From NCBI GenBank assembly GCA_905221605.1, contig CAJNDS010002080.1, forward strand, positions 302,501 to 366,500: a stretch of DNA of 64,000 nucleotides, in the 5' to 3' direction. This DNA comes from Symbiodinium natans (Eukaryota > Sar > Dinophyceae > Suessiales > Symbiodiniaceae). The notes under the pieces are model-generated. The model was not told the origin of the DNA. It did not search any database and worked only from the letters and a program-made list of their open reading frames with translations. Below, piece by piece: positions 41,939 through 50,931 of the stretch. Numbering within the stretch: the first letter of the stretch is position 1; each line of letters starts with the position of its first letter. The translations under genes were made by a program, and so were the position numbers.

Positions 41939-42604
41939 TCAGCTCATGCCGATTGCATCGGCATGTGCTAATTGCTCCGCGAATTCATCACTTGTTATTG
42001 GTAAATTCCCTTCTTTATTATGAACATTACCTATATCTTGATATGAATGATTTTGTAATGGGTCTAATGTTCCCCTATTTAATGTTATACTGCCTTTATC
42101 AAAAGCACTAACGAGGTCTCCGGCTTTTCTTATTCTTAGGTTTGTCCCCGTGTCTTCCGGTCTCTGATTTGAAACAAAAAGAGAACCATAACTGCGACTT
42201 CTAAAAATATTACCATAATCATTATTTATTTGTTGTCCCACTGCTGAACCTAAACTATGGCTAATGATATCAGTAATTCCTGTAAGTTTTTTACCATCAA
42301 CTTCTATAGTTCCGTCTTCAATGAACTTATCAACGTCTTTGTATCTCTTCGTGTTTCTTGTTTGATATAACGGTAATTTTAAATCATCATAAACATCTCT
42401 CCCACTTTTAGTTCCTGCTATATATAGAATAGAGCCATTCTGATATATTCCGTCAGGATTTTCGTATGCTAATTTAAGTCCTTGTGTGTCCGTTAAGAAC
42501 GTTTCGGCACCTGCTAATTCTTCCCTAACATCGTCATGTATTTTATTTCTTGTATTAGGCGCTTCATATATTATTCCTTCATTTCTTCTTTTATGTTTAT
42601 GCAT
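41939..42604 (-). CDS. Lipase-like alpha/beta hydrolase (class 3 type)
   Basis: A 221-residue protein with a nucleophile elbow ISHSLGSA (Ser117), in the form S-H-S-L-G rather than the strict G-x-S-x-G. The class 3 lipase order follows: AGDLVSAF with Asp163 and QNHSYQDI with His186, a plausible Ser-Asp-His triad. An upstream ILYIAGTKSGRDVYDDLKL segment corresponds to the oxyanion-side strand. In virions such enzymes could help breach host or helper-derived membranes. It lies in the capsid block, divergent from the penton gene. No TCTA was found in the 40-base intergenic region. Enzyme activity is inferred from motifs only. Confidence 0.75.
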   Translation of the reverse strand: MHKHKRRNEGIIYEAPNTRNKIHDDVREELAGAETFLTDTQGLKLAYENPDGIYQNGSILYIAGTKSGRDVYDDLKLPLYQTRNTKRYKDVDKFIEDGTIEVDGKKLTGITDIISHSLGSAVGQQINNDYGNIFRSRSYGSLFVSNQRPEDTGTNLRIRKAGDLVSAFDKGSITLNRGTLDPLQNHSYQDIGNVHNKEGNLPITSDEFAEQLAHADAIGMS

Positions 42605-42644
42605 TATAAAATAAGTTATAAATTATTTTATCATTTAATTAATA

Positions 42645-43481
42645 ATGCTCAAATTTAAAAAAGTATATATTGATAGTAGTTATAAAGTGAGTGGCACTTC
42701 ATCTGAATTCACGATTGATTTACCTGAAACGGTGCAGTTAGAAGACAATATGCTATGTCAAATTCACGAGGTAAGCATTCCCCATTCGTGGTATTCAATA
42801 AACAGCACAAATAATAATTTATACTTCAGACATCAAGTATTACCTCCTGCTCTGGTAGCGGGTGCTTATTATCGTAAAATACCAATTCCCGAAGGTAATT
42901 ACACCGCCTCTGAATTAACAACTGAATTAGAAACGCAACTAAATAACTATTTTGATACAGTGGATAGACCTGATACATACACAGTAAGGTATAACGCAAC
43001 AACCAACAAAATTAGGATTGCTGTTAATTATGCTACTGTTATATTCGTTGTCTTAACGGATGCTGAAGTTGCGCCTTTTGTCGGTTCATTTTTAGATGAT
43101 GTTGATGTTAATAATTTGAATTCAATTAATCGCGTAATGGGTAATACAACACCCGCGCCCGATGCTTACACTAATCTTGTTCCTTACATTACTAATTTTA
43201 TTGACCTTGTCCCCTTCAAGAGTTTGTATTTACATTGTAATGAAATTAGCAACTACAACCAATTAACAGTAGCGGGTAATTCATCAATTGTGAAGAAAAT
43301 TAACGTAACAGTTCCCTATTTAGGAATTATAAACGACAATGAATTAAGCAGTGTTGATTATATTGATGTTAGTAACAAAATGCTTCGCAGATTGAATTTT
43401 AGACTTAGTAATAATTTAAATCAGACGGTTAATTTAAATAATGTTGATATCTCTTTCACTTTAACATTTTTCAGGGGTTGA
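42645..43481 (+). CDS. Minor capsid (penton-like) protein
   Basis: A 278-residue protein whose N-terminus, KKVYIDSSYKVSGTSSEFTI then LPETVQLEDNMLCQIHEVSI and PHSWYSIN, is the characteristic signature of the PLV/virophage minor capsid (penton, single jelly-roll) protein. The C-terminal half holds a TNFIDLVPFKSLYLHCNEIS strand pattern and a final DISFTLTFF strand, also typical. It would sit at the fivefold vertices, probably with the fibre. It is divergent from the lipase gene across 40 bp of AT-rich sequence with no TCTA. Confidence 0.88.
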   Translation: MLKFKKVYIDSSYKVSGTSSEFTIDLPETVQLEDNMLCQIHEVSIPHSWYSINSTNNNLYFRHQVLPPALVAGAYYRKIPIPEGNYTASELTTELETQLNNYFDTVDRPDTYTVRYNATTNKIRIAVNYATVIFVVLTDAEVAPFVGSFLDDVDVNNLNSINRVMGNTTPAPDAYTNLVPYITNFIDLVPFKSLYLHCNEISNYNQLTVAGNSSIVKKINVTVPYLGIINDNELSSVDYIDVSNKMLRRLNFRLSNNLNQTVNLNNVDISFTLTFFRG

Positions 43482-43519
43482 TAAATATCTAATTAGAAAA
43501 ATATATACTATATTAATTA

Positions 43520-44143
43520 ATGAGCAGTGAAGCAGTTGAGGAGGTTAAAAATGAAGAAGCTAATGAAGAAGTGGCTAATGAAGTTATTGAAGAAGCGCCT
43601 GAAGAAGCACCAACAGAACAAATTAAAGAAGCTACTGAAGAAACATCTAAAGAGCAAACAAAACCAAATGCGAAAGCAACTCCCAAGAAATTAGCGAGAA
43701 GTGTTAAAGTAGTAGAGTTAGTTGAATGTCAAGCCTGTAATAAAAAGATGTTGCCCAAAAGTCTAAGAAACACACATCCTCACTATTGTAAGGGACCACC
43801 GACCGAAACATTACCAGTAAATAAGCAGAAGGCAAGTTATGGGTCAAAGGTTGAACAAAAACTAAGAAAAGAAATAGAGGAAGAGATGAAAGCAAAATAT
43901 TCAAACAAAGAAAATGATAAAAACGCTCAAAATGAAGTTGTTAATTATTCCGAACCTATTGAAGTTAAAACGAAAGCAAAGCCAAGTGTGCCAAGTGTGC
44001 CAAGTCGCGAAGTCTCGCGAGGCTCTGCTGAGCGACAACTAACAGCAAGAGAATTATTAGAAGCATCATATAATGAAATACGAAGAGCAAAAAGAGAGGA
44101 ACGCATACAAAAGATTAACAGCTTTAAGACAAAAATGTTTTAA
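43520..44143 (+). CDS. Glu-rich virion-associated protein with zinc knuckle
   Basis: A 207-residue protein. Residues 1-55 are extremely rich in Glu, Ala and Thr. Residues 71-93 contain CQACNKKMLPKSLRNTHPHY followed by CKG, a C2HC-like metal site. A charged middle helix and a basic C-terminus (LLEASYNEIRRAKREERIQK) follow; SYNEIR echoes the (S/T)YEEI motif of other virion-block proteins. TCTAATT at 43488-43494 precedes the ATG by about 25 bases. Probably a core or minor capsid protein; family not recognised. Confidence 0.7.
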   Translation: MSSEAVEEVKNEEANEEVANEVIEEAPEEAPTEQIKEATEETSKEQTKPNAKATPKKLARSVKVVELVECQACNKKMLPKSLRNTHPHYCKGPPTETLPVNKQKASYGSKVEQKLRKEIEEEMKAKYSNKENDKNAQNEVVNYSEPIEVKTKAKPSVPSVPSREVSRGSAERQLTARELLEASYNEIRRAKREERIQKINSFKTKMF

Positions 44144-44146
44144 TTG

Positions 44147-44177
44147 TTAATATTATTTTTAATCTAAATAATATTAA
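44147..44177. terminator. AT hairpin between virion genes
   Basis: TTAATATTATT and AATAATATTAA form an 11-bp stem with a loop that includes the TCTAAAT promoter motif (44163-44169) of the next gene. The 3' end of one gene and the start signal of the next are thus interlocked. Confidence 0.55.
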
Positions 44178-44181
44178 TAAT

Positions 44182-44502
44182 ATGAGTATGTTTAAAAGTA
44201 AACCAGAGTTTAAGAGAATGCCACAGGTTCAACAATATTACGATATTGAAGATACATTCGGTGTTGCTTCACGAAGGAAACAAATTGAAGATATGAAACT
44301 AAGAGTAGAAGAAGCTGAGAACAGAGGTAAAAACATTGCGTTAAGGAATGATTGGGTGAAGCATCAGAAGAAATCAATATATCAGGGACAACTTGACGAT
44401 ATTAACAGACAGTTAGAGCGTCCCATGATGCCAGTAAGAACAAAAGAAGAACTGAAAAAGAAGCAAGATGAATTAAAACATATAATGGCAGAAATAAATT
44501 AA
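44182..44502 (+). CDS. Small helical virion-block protein
   Basis: A 106-residue, highly charged protein. Residues 30-104 are almost continuously helical and charged (RKQIEDMKLRVEEAENRGKN; EELKKKQDELKHIMAEIN). The N-terminus (FKSKPEFKRMPQVQQYYD) is basic. TCTAAAT at 44163-44169 lies 12 bases before the ATG. Its place in the penton block suggests a capsid-cementing or scaffold role. No family recognised. Confidence 0.65.
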   Translation: MSMFKSKPEFKRMPQVQQYYDIEDTFGVASRRKQIEDMKLRVEEAENRGKNIALRNDWVKHQKKSIYQGQLDDINRQLERPMMPVRTKEELKKKQDELKHIMAEIN

Positions 44503-44510
44503 AATCTAAT

Positions 44511-44517
44511 TCTAAAT
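44511..44517 (+). promoter_or_regulatory. TCTAAAT late-type motif
   Basis: A second TCTA (44505-44508) precedes it. The ATG of the next gene follows six bases later. Confidence 0.5.
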
Positions 44518-44523
44518 ATAATA

Positions 44524-45549
44524 ATGATTAAAACATTAAAGTCTGAATTAAAACTACGCCCAACATACGATGAAATGATAGGAATGATTGAAAGTCAAGG
44601 AGACCCCAACAGACCATCAATAGAACAAGTGATTGACAGACGAGCAACAATATTTAGAAATAATCAGTTCGGCAGTCAGTTTGATAATATTGATTTTCTA
44701 GGGTTGAAGAAACAAGAAGAAGACAAGGTAAAAGAGGAAATAAGACAAACACAATTGAGACAAACGGCAATGGCTACCGGCTCATCAATGGGTGTCCTAA
44801 GTTATGGAGGTAGAACGCCTATAGGTGCTTACACTGCCGACGGCTTTGAAACACCTACAAATGATGTTAATATGTCAGATGAGCAAATTATGATGATAAA
44901 GGCGGAAATGGAAAAACATCAACAGCGACAACGAGAAGCACAACAAGCATCAGCATCATCAGCAAAAACTGATTTAGATGAAGCACATAGACAATCATTA
45001 CCCGCCGGAGTTAATATTGCTGGGGAAGATGATATGCCACCTCTAGAACCGATACAACAAGAGAGTTCAGAAGAAGAACTAATACCAGCAGAAGATACAG
45101 ACCCTAATCCATATCAAAGGGGGTTGTTATTTTGGAACAATGATATTGAAAAAATGAAGACGAACCAGAAAATAAATTACGATGACTTATTATTTCAGTT
45201 GTATATCAGAGGCCAGCTAACAGACAAAATGGAAACTGATGTTGAAAATCTACCTGATGAACTATCAAAGAAATTGTATTTACTAAGAATTATTGAAAAT
45301 CTCATAGGAACAGAACCAGAAGAGAACGAATGGCAAACAATGGTGAATGACGAACTGTTAAGAAAAAGAATAAAAGAATGGAGAAACATGAAGAAGGCTA
45401 AATCAGCTAGTTCTAGTTCAGGTGGTATAGGTTCTGCTATTGCTAGTGGAGCTAGAGCCGTAGGAGGAGCTGTTTTAGAAGCAGGAAAAGAAGCAGTTAA
45501 GGAAGCAGTTGTAGCAGGAGCAAGAAATGCAGTTATGAGTTTAATTTAA
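44524..45549 (+). CDS. Virion-block protein with LRPTYDE N-terminus and Ala/Gly tail
   Basis: A 341-residue protein. The N-terminal LKSELKLRPTYDEMIGMIES shares its core with the next gene's first residues. The middle is Gln/Glu-rich and charged, with a more folded stretch at 190-285 (YQRGLLFWNNDIEKMK; LLFQLYIRGQLTDKME; KLYLLRIIENLIG). The last 45 residues (GGIGSAIASGARAVGGAVLE and on) form a hydrophobic/amphipathic Ala-Gly helix like membrane-active segments of capsid proteins. That could make it a membrane-interacting entry or internal capsid protein, but this is inference. TCTAAAT precedes it. Confidence 0.7.
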   Translation: MIKTLKSELKLRPTYDEMIGMIESQGDPNRPSIEQVIDRRATIFRNNQFGSQFDNIDFLGLKKQEEDKVKEEIRQTQLRQTAMATGSSMGVLSYGGRTPIGAYTADGFETPTNDVNMSDEQIMMIKAEMEKHQQRQREAQQASASSAKTDLDEAHRQSLPAGVNIAGEDDMPPLEPIQQESSEEELIPAEDTDPNPYQRGLLFWNNDIEKMKTNQKINYDDLLFQLYIRGQLTDKMETDVENLPDELSKKLYLLRIIENLIGTEPEENEWQTMVNDELLRKRIKEWRNMKKAKSASSSSGGIGSAIASGARAVGGAVLEAGKEAVKEAVVAGARNAVMSLI

Positions 45550-45564
45550 TCTAATTATTAGTAT

Positions 45565-46362
45565 ATGCTAAAACTTCGCCCAACATATGAAGAAATTGCA
45601 AGGGAAGCTAGAACACACAGACTAAAAATACTACCAGAAAGGCAGAAACGAACACAGCAAGGGATATTGTTAGATGAAGTTGATTTTGATGACTTTGATT
45701 TGAATAATTATGACAGGAAAACAGTTTTGTTAAATGATAACCCTGATAAGGGAACACAAACCGATAATTTTGAAGTTTCATCAAGCATAACAGAAAATGA
45801 AAGTATGAAAACAAAAGAGGAAGAATTAAAACAAACTCAGACAGATGAAAGCGAAACTATAGAACAAGAAAGACAACAGGAAAGAGAAAGAGAAAGGGGT
45901 AAATCAATAATGAGGAGAATGTATGATGCTATGTTCGGAGAGGATGAGTTTAAAGAAGAAAGAGAGGAAATGAGAAGTAGAAGGCAACAAATAGAAGAAG
46001 AAGAAGAAGATTTACATGAAGCTTATGTAGAGAAACAACAAACTGAAGAGAGTGATGATAGTTTACCTATGAATGTTAAAAAGTCTTATGAGCCTTCATC
46101 ATCATCTTCATCAAGTTCTCGTAGAAGTTCAAACAGAAGTGTTTTATTACCTGTTGAAGAGGAAGCCTTAAGTGAATATGTTCATTCCTCGCCACCGGTA
46201 TCAGTTCAAAGTTCTATTAATAGTGATAGGACAATTGAATACGTTGAAGAGCCTTCTCCACCTCAAAGTGTTGTAAGCTCAAGGCGCTCACAGGAAACCA
46301 TAGAATACATAAGAAGCAGGACCAGTTCAAGGCGCTCAAGTATTCAGTCTGTAAGTTCTTAA
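45565..46362 (+). CDS. Charged, Ser-rich virion-block protein with LRPTYEE N-terminus
   Basis: A 265-residue protein beginning LKLRPTYEEIAREAR, then acidic (DEVDFDDFDLNNYD), a long Glu/Arg/Gln helix (residues 88-160), and a Ser/Arg-rich C-terminus with repeated RRSSxxS and TIEYV/TIEYI motifs. The low-complexity tail looks disordered and phosphorylatable. TCTAATT at 45550-45556 stands nine bases before the ATG, and the gene lies 15 bp after its neighbour. The shared N-terminus with the previous gene suggests a common binding partner. Confidence 0.7.
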   Translation: MLKLRPTYEEIAREARTHRLKILPERQKRTQQGILLDEVDFDDFDLNNYDRKTVLLNDNPDKGTQTDNFEVSSSITENESMKTKEEELKQTQTDESETIEQERQQERERERGKSIMRRMYDAMFGEDEFKEEREEMRSRRQQIEEEEEDLHEAYVEKQQTEESDDSLPMNVKKSYEPSSSSSSSSRRSSNRSVLLPVEEEALSEYVHSSPPVSVQSSINSDRTIEYVEEPSPPQSVVSSRRSQETIEYIRSRTSSRRSSIQSVSS

Positions 46363-46378
46363 TAAAAGTAAATAAAAT

Positions 46379-46414
46379 AATTAATAATATTATTTAGCAA
46401 TAATATTATCAATT
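46379..46414. terminator. AT hairpin between convergent genes
   Basis: AATTAATAATATTA pairs with TAATATTATCAATT with one mismatch, at the junction of the rightward Ser-rich gene and the leftward 92-residue gene. Confidence 0.5.
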
Positions 46415-46687
46415 ATTAGGCTTTTTTAAAAGAGCGTCCAATAATTCCTGAGGGCTAGAAAGCTCATTTACATTGATGTTGTCGTCCTTAATCATCTGCG
46501 CTATTGCCTTCTGGCGGTAGGCCCGTTTCACCTTCTCCTTCTTGCTTTCTATATACCCTTCCTGCTGTTTGAGCTTCAAGTAATACAACCTGTTGTATAT
46601 GGCCATCTGCTTTTTGATTTCTTCCATTGTGTAGTCGTCAGGGTTCAAATCCTTAATTACATCGTGATAGATTGAAGTTTTAACCAT
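46409..46687 (-). CDS. Small helical protein of unknown function
   Basis: A 92-residue protein, largely helical and charged (YTMEEIKKQMAIYNRLYYLK; ESKKEKVKRAYRQKAIAQMI). Codon choice is visibly more GC-rich than the flanking virion genes (for example GGCGGTAGGCCCG), resembling the polymerase gene instead. It is divergent from the polymerase gene, with a TTTAAGGTATTTAAAGG sequence upstream that resembles the arm-type box. A DNA- or polymerase-associated role is possible. Family not recognised. Confidence 0.65.
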   Translation of the reverse strand: MVKTSIYHDVIKDLNPDDYTMEEIKKQMAIYNRLYYLKLKQQEGYIESKKEKVKRAYRQKAIAQMIKDDNINVNELSSPQELLDALLKKPNN

Positions 46688-46776
46688 TATTCCTATTATA
46701 ACATAATATGTAAATATTCCTTTAAATACCTTAAACGCACAGAGAGAAATTATTCAAAATGAAATGATAAGCAACA

Positions 46777-46820
46777 ATTCAAGGAAAAACCCTTTTAAAG
46801 AAATGATAACTATATTAAAT
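46777..46820 (+). promoter_or_regulatory. Arm/early-type promoter box, polymerase gene
   Basis: TTCAAGGAAAAACCCTTTTA followed by AAGAAATGATAACTATATTA. A double TCTAAAT (46826-46838) then abuts the ATG, so this gene carries both promoter classes. Confidence 0.6.
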
Positions 46821-46838
46821 TAATATCTAAATCTAAAT

Positions 46839-49800
46839 ATGACACGAAAAGCTATACAAAGAAATCTGAGTGCGTTAGAAAGCACATTACGAATAAATAG
46901 GAACAGAGTATCAACAGATACCAGAGCCAAAATCAGAAACATCATAAACCTGTATGACGACCGTAAAATAGCACAAGTCACCACCGCATCTAAGATTATA
47001 AACGAGCTGATTAGCGCAACCACGACCAAGGACAAAGCGAAGGCTACGAGAAACTACGACAAGATCGTAGAGAAACATGAGGAGAAAGAACCGTTAGGTG
47101 AGAGAATGGAAAGGAGTAAGAAGGATAACACGGAAAGAAGAAGACGAAGCGTCCAACGAGGCTATTCTATTGATGTCTTGTTCTACACCTACGCAAAGGA
47201 AGAGGGTAGTAAAACGAAAAAGGCATTTTCAGACAGCAGGGGAGAGCCTCTATACCTACTAACCAGAGAGCCCAAAACAGCCAACATTAAAACTACCAAG
47301 GGTGTAGAGGACGAGGTCGGCAAGCGGATTATCAAATATGACCACCCCGAGCAGTTTTGGAAAATGACACTTGAGCTACAAAAGGACGACGATATTCAGG
47401 ATTTTCTTTCCAAAAAATATAATATTGATGCCCTTAAGATTTTAAATGCCGTTCCCGTTGATGGCGACGGTGAGAAGTATGACCCGAAAAATAGAAAACT
47501 ACGAAACTCCGACAACATAGGCATCTATCACAGGTTCATAGAAACTGAGTTAGACCCCGAATACGAGACCTTCGCCGAAGCCATACGGGTCAAGCATTAT
47601 GTTAAGCACGAGTGCTGGATAAATACCTTAACTGACTTTTATATGGACAGTCTCATGAGCGATAAGAAAAAGAAGCCGATGACGAGAAAAGCAGTGCTTG
47701 AGTTGATAGGAACCACAGAAGATGAATTTAAAACCGTCGGAGCATCAATAGAGGATATGACAAAGGTCTTTAAGGAGTATCGTATAACCGCTAGAATATT
47801 TGACTACATGGAGAACCTAATTTTTACCTACGACCCTCCTAAAAGAGACCATCATCATAAAGCATTCTACGCGCTCGTGAAGAACGACCATATTTATACT
47901 ATAAATACAGATATAAAAGCATTGCAACGGTTGATGGCGGTAGAGAGAGAGCATAACATCAATGTTAAGGCTTCAAGCGAGTATCACATTAATGAGCGAG
48001 ACGAACCAGTTGAATGTAGAATGATAGACAGTATAAATGACATCAACAAGCACTTAGAAAAAGACGAATACACCATGATTTACAGCAAAAACAACCTAAC
48101 AGAACTATATTATGAAAGCAAACAGGCCGGTTATGAACCTTATATAAAATTTACAGCGGGTGTTGTTTCGGAGCTTAATTTCAGGTTTAAAGTTAGAGTA
48201 TCAAGGAAGGTGAGTAAAACTATAACATACAAGGTGAAGACACAGAACCTAGTTCCAAATTCTATGGATGGAAGCATAACATTAGAAGCGGAGAAAGTTT
48301 ATAACAACATGTCAAAGGCGATGTATAACTTTAATCAGGAGCTGTTTAACCCACTACATAAATCCTATTATAATGAAACCGATATGGAGATTTTTAAGCA
48401 GTGCCACACCATCGCACCGTCGGGTAAAATTCCTGAGGTTCAGTATAGTAGGGAAGGGCAACTTTGTTCGCCCTTACAGCAAAGCTGTAACCAAGGGATA
48501 TATATATAGAATATTATTTTCTATTTCAGGAGCACTGCGTAGAAATTGATAGAAGTAAGGCTTACACATGGGCGTTTAATCAGATTGTAGATGTGCCGGT
48601 CTTCAATCAATTTGACACCTGGAAAGCCTACGACTATAATAAGCACGATTTCAATGAATTTGGAGATTTGAGCCTTTTTCTAGTGAGAGCAGTTGATGAG
48701 GCGATGATGTTCTTTAATAAGCCCTATTTGTTAATATATGGTATGTTTTTAAAGCATTTGCATGGAAAATGTCAGATATTGTATTACAAACGCCCATCCC
48801 ATATATACAAGGTTAATTATAAAAATACCACTGATAAATTATGGGAGACCGCCATATCAAATAAACAATTGGAGGATACAAAAATAAAGAAGCTCATAGC
48901 AAATGTAAATATTGGACTGCTTGAGAAAGGCAAGAACAAGGCACAACGCAGTCTCGTTTTTGATACATTAAGCGAAGCTTTATATCATCAAACTATACAC
49001 GGAGGCAAGATTAACAAAATCAGCAAGTGGTATGACACAGAACTTGAAGAAATAACACCAGATGTGATAGACAGAATTGTAGAACAAAAGCCGTGCGAAT
49101 TCTTTGATGATATGGTGGATTGTATCATTAAACATGAAGACGATGAAACCAAAATATTCGAGACAAGCTTTAAAGTCCATAACGGCAAACTGTATAACAT
49201 ACACAAGGTAGAAGAAAAAGAAGCCCACGACAAATATTACACTTTAACCGTGAGCGACACAGCCGAACTAACAAACGGCTTCAAATACATTAAAGAACTG
49301 CTTTTACAAATCCATAACTTTAGGATGTATGAGGACTATTATAAACTGATTGAGGCGGGGGTTCAAGTCCATTATGTCAAGACAGATGCCTTTCTAATTA
49401 AAATTGAGGACTTGAAGAAGGCTAAGAAGCTACTTAAGTTTTCAAAGCAGATAGGCGGATGGAGAGCAGAGACCAAAAAACCATTTCACGAGCCGTCAGA
49501 CGATTATGAGATGAAACCCAACGAACTAGTAGAAGTTCCGACATTTGAAAATGAAAGGATAATAGTAGAAGATGAGTGGAATGCCGACGCAATATGCAAG
49601 CAAATAGTAGAGAAGAACCCTGTAATAATTAAGGCTAAATATGCTGGTTCAGGAAAGAGTTATATAGGCGAGTATATGAAGAATTTAGGCTATAATGTCT
49701 TGTTTGTATGTCCTACGAACCAACTGCTACAAAACACACAAACTGACGCAACGACTAATAACAAATTCTTTGCTATACCTATGGAGAAGGGGGATAGAAT

Positions 49801-50899
49801 GGAAACTTTTGACCACAATCCCTATAACTGTATAGTATTTGATGAGGTAGGTATGGGAGGAATGTATGTATTAAATAAAATACGGGAATTTGTTAATACA
49901 CACTCCAAGGACAAAATCATCATAGCCACCGCGGACGGTAAGCAACTGCCACCAATAAAGGATATGACCAACACACGAGACCACGAGACCTACTTGAATG
50001 AATGCATCAACCAAATATTTAAACATAAAATATATCTTAAAATATCCAAGAGACTTAAGAAGAGGAGCGACAGAATAAAACTTAAGAGAATTTATGATGA
50101 CATCTGGATACACAAACTACCAATTGAACAGATTGTAGAGAAATACTTTAAAACAACTGACGATATAATGGCATCTGAACACAACATAGCATACACGAAT
50201 AAACGGTGCTTGTATGTATCAAACACGATTCGAAAAAGTCTGAGCAAGAATGATAGGTATGAAGTCGGTGAGTATATGATATGTAGGAAATATAAGAAGG
50301 ATGGGGAGAGCACTTTTAATGTCAATTTTAAGTATCAGATTAAGAGCATCGGAGCCGATGGGGTAGTGCTACAGAACATACACACGAACAAATTATATCA
50401 TACGAGCATAGCTACACTTAATGAGCATTTTAGGTATGCTTACTGCGCTACATGTCATTCGTCACAAGGTTCTTCAGTTGATAAGTCCATCACTATACAC
50501 GAATGGCAGAAGCAACACTTAATAACGAGAGAGTGGCTTTATACCTCGGTCACACGCTGTACGGATATTAACAAAGTTATGTTTTACAAATCGGAAGAAA
50601 AGGATGATGAATTAAACGAGGCTACATTAATGCGATATTTAGAGAACAAGGTTAAGCGCTACAAGATACAAGATTTAAAGGCAGGTAGGAATGTAGAAGA
50701 TGCCGATTATATTGATGCTAAGTGGCTGTATGATAGGATTAATTCAAGGTGCAATAGGTGTGGGTGTGGGTTTGAATTTGATGTTAAATGCGGGGAGGTG
50801 GTAAGTAATCTAACAGCCCAGAGATTGGACAACAACCAGAACCATTGCAAAGATAATTGTATAATTTATTGCACTTATTGTAATTGTAGTGCCAAATGA
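46839..50899 (+). CDS. Large replication protein: polymerase-like palm, SF1 helicase and zinc/HNH-like tail
   Basis: The gene reads as two frames, 46839-48437 (533 residues) and about 48530-50899 (789 residues), joined if the intervening 92 bp is removed. The N-terminal part is a basic region plus an unassigned domain (KHECWINTLTDFYMDS near 265). Motif A-like EIDRSKAY opens the second part, a motif-B-like Lys-rich KGKNKAQRSL lies about 125 residues on, and a motif-C-like VHYVKTDAF about 155 further. This is a divergent palm resembling family B, with TDA instead of DTDS. An SF1 helicase follows: Walker A AGSGKS, Walker B FDEVG, DGKQLPP, HSSQGSS and YTSVTR. A C-terminal CNRCGC...LTAQRLDNNQNH...CTYCN module resembles HNH/zinc proteins of giant viruses. 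It should replicate the viral genome. Polymerase activity is inferred. Confidence 0.8.
48438..48529 (+). other. Probable spliceosomal intron (92 bp) in the polymerase gene
   Basis: The first frame runs on for 24 residues of unlike composition and stops, while the conserved motif EIDRSKAY resumes in another frame. Removing 48438-48529 (GTTCAG...TATTTTCTATTTCAG) restores one frame, and the 3' end has a good pyrimidine tract and CAG. Other borders also keep the frame: GTAGGG at 48448 or GTAAAA at 48424, each with an AG at 48541-48542, but that AG lacks a pyrimidine tract. Inside are small hairpins (AAGGGC/GCCCTT, CAGCAAAGCTG). A disabling insertion cannot be excluded without RNA evidence. Confidence 0.65.
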
Positions 50900-50931
50900 T
50901 GTTGGAAAATTTTAGTATCATCCTTTTTATA

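Noticed and set aside
46839-50899. Canonical protein-primed family-B polymerase as found in Polintons
   Set aside because: No standard DTDS motif or clear exonuclease motifs were seen, and the protein carries an SF1 helicase. Only a divergent palm is claimed.
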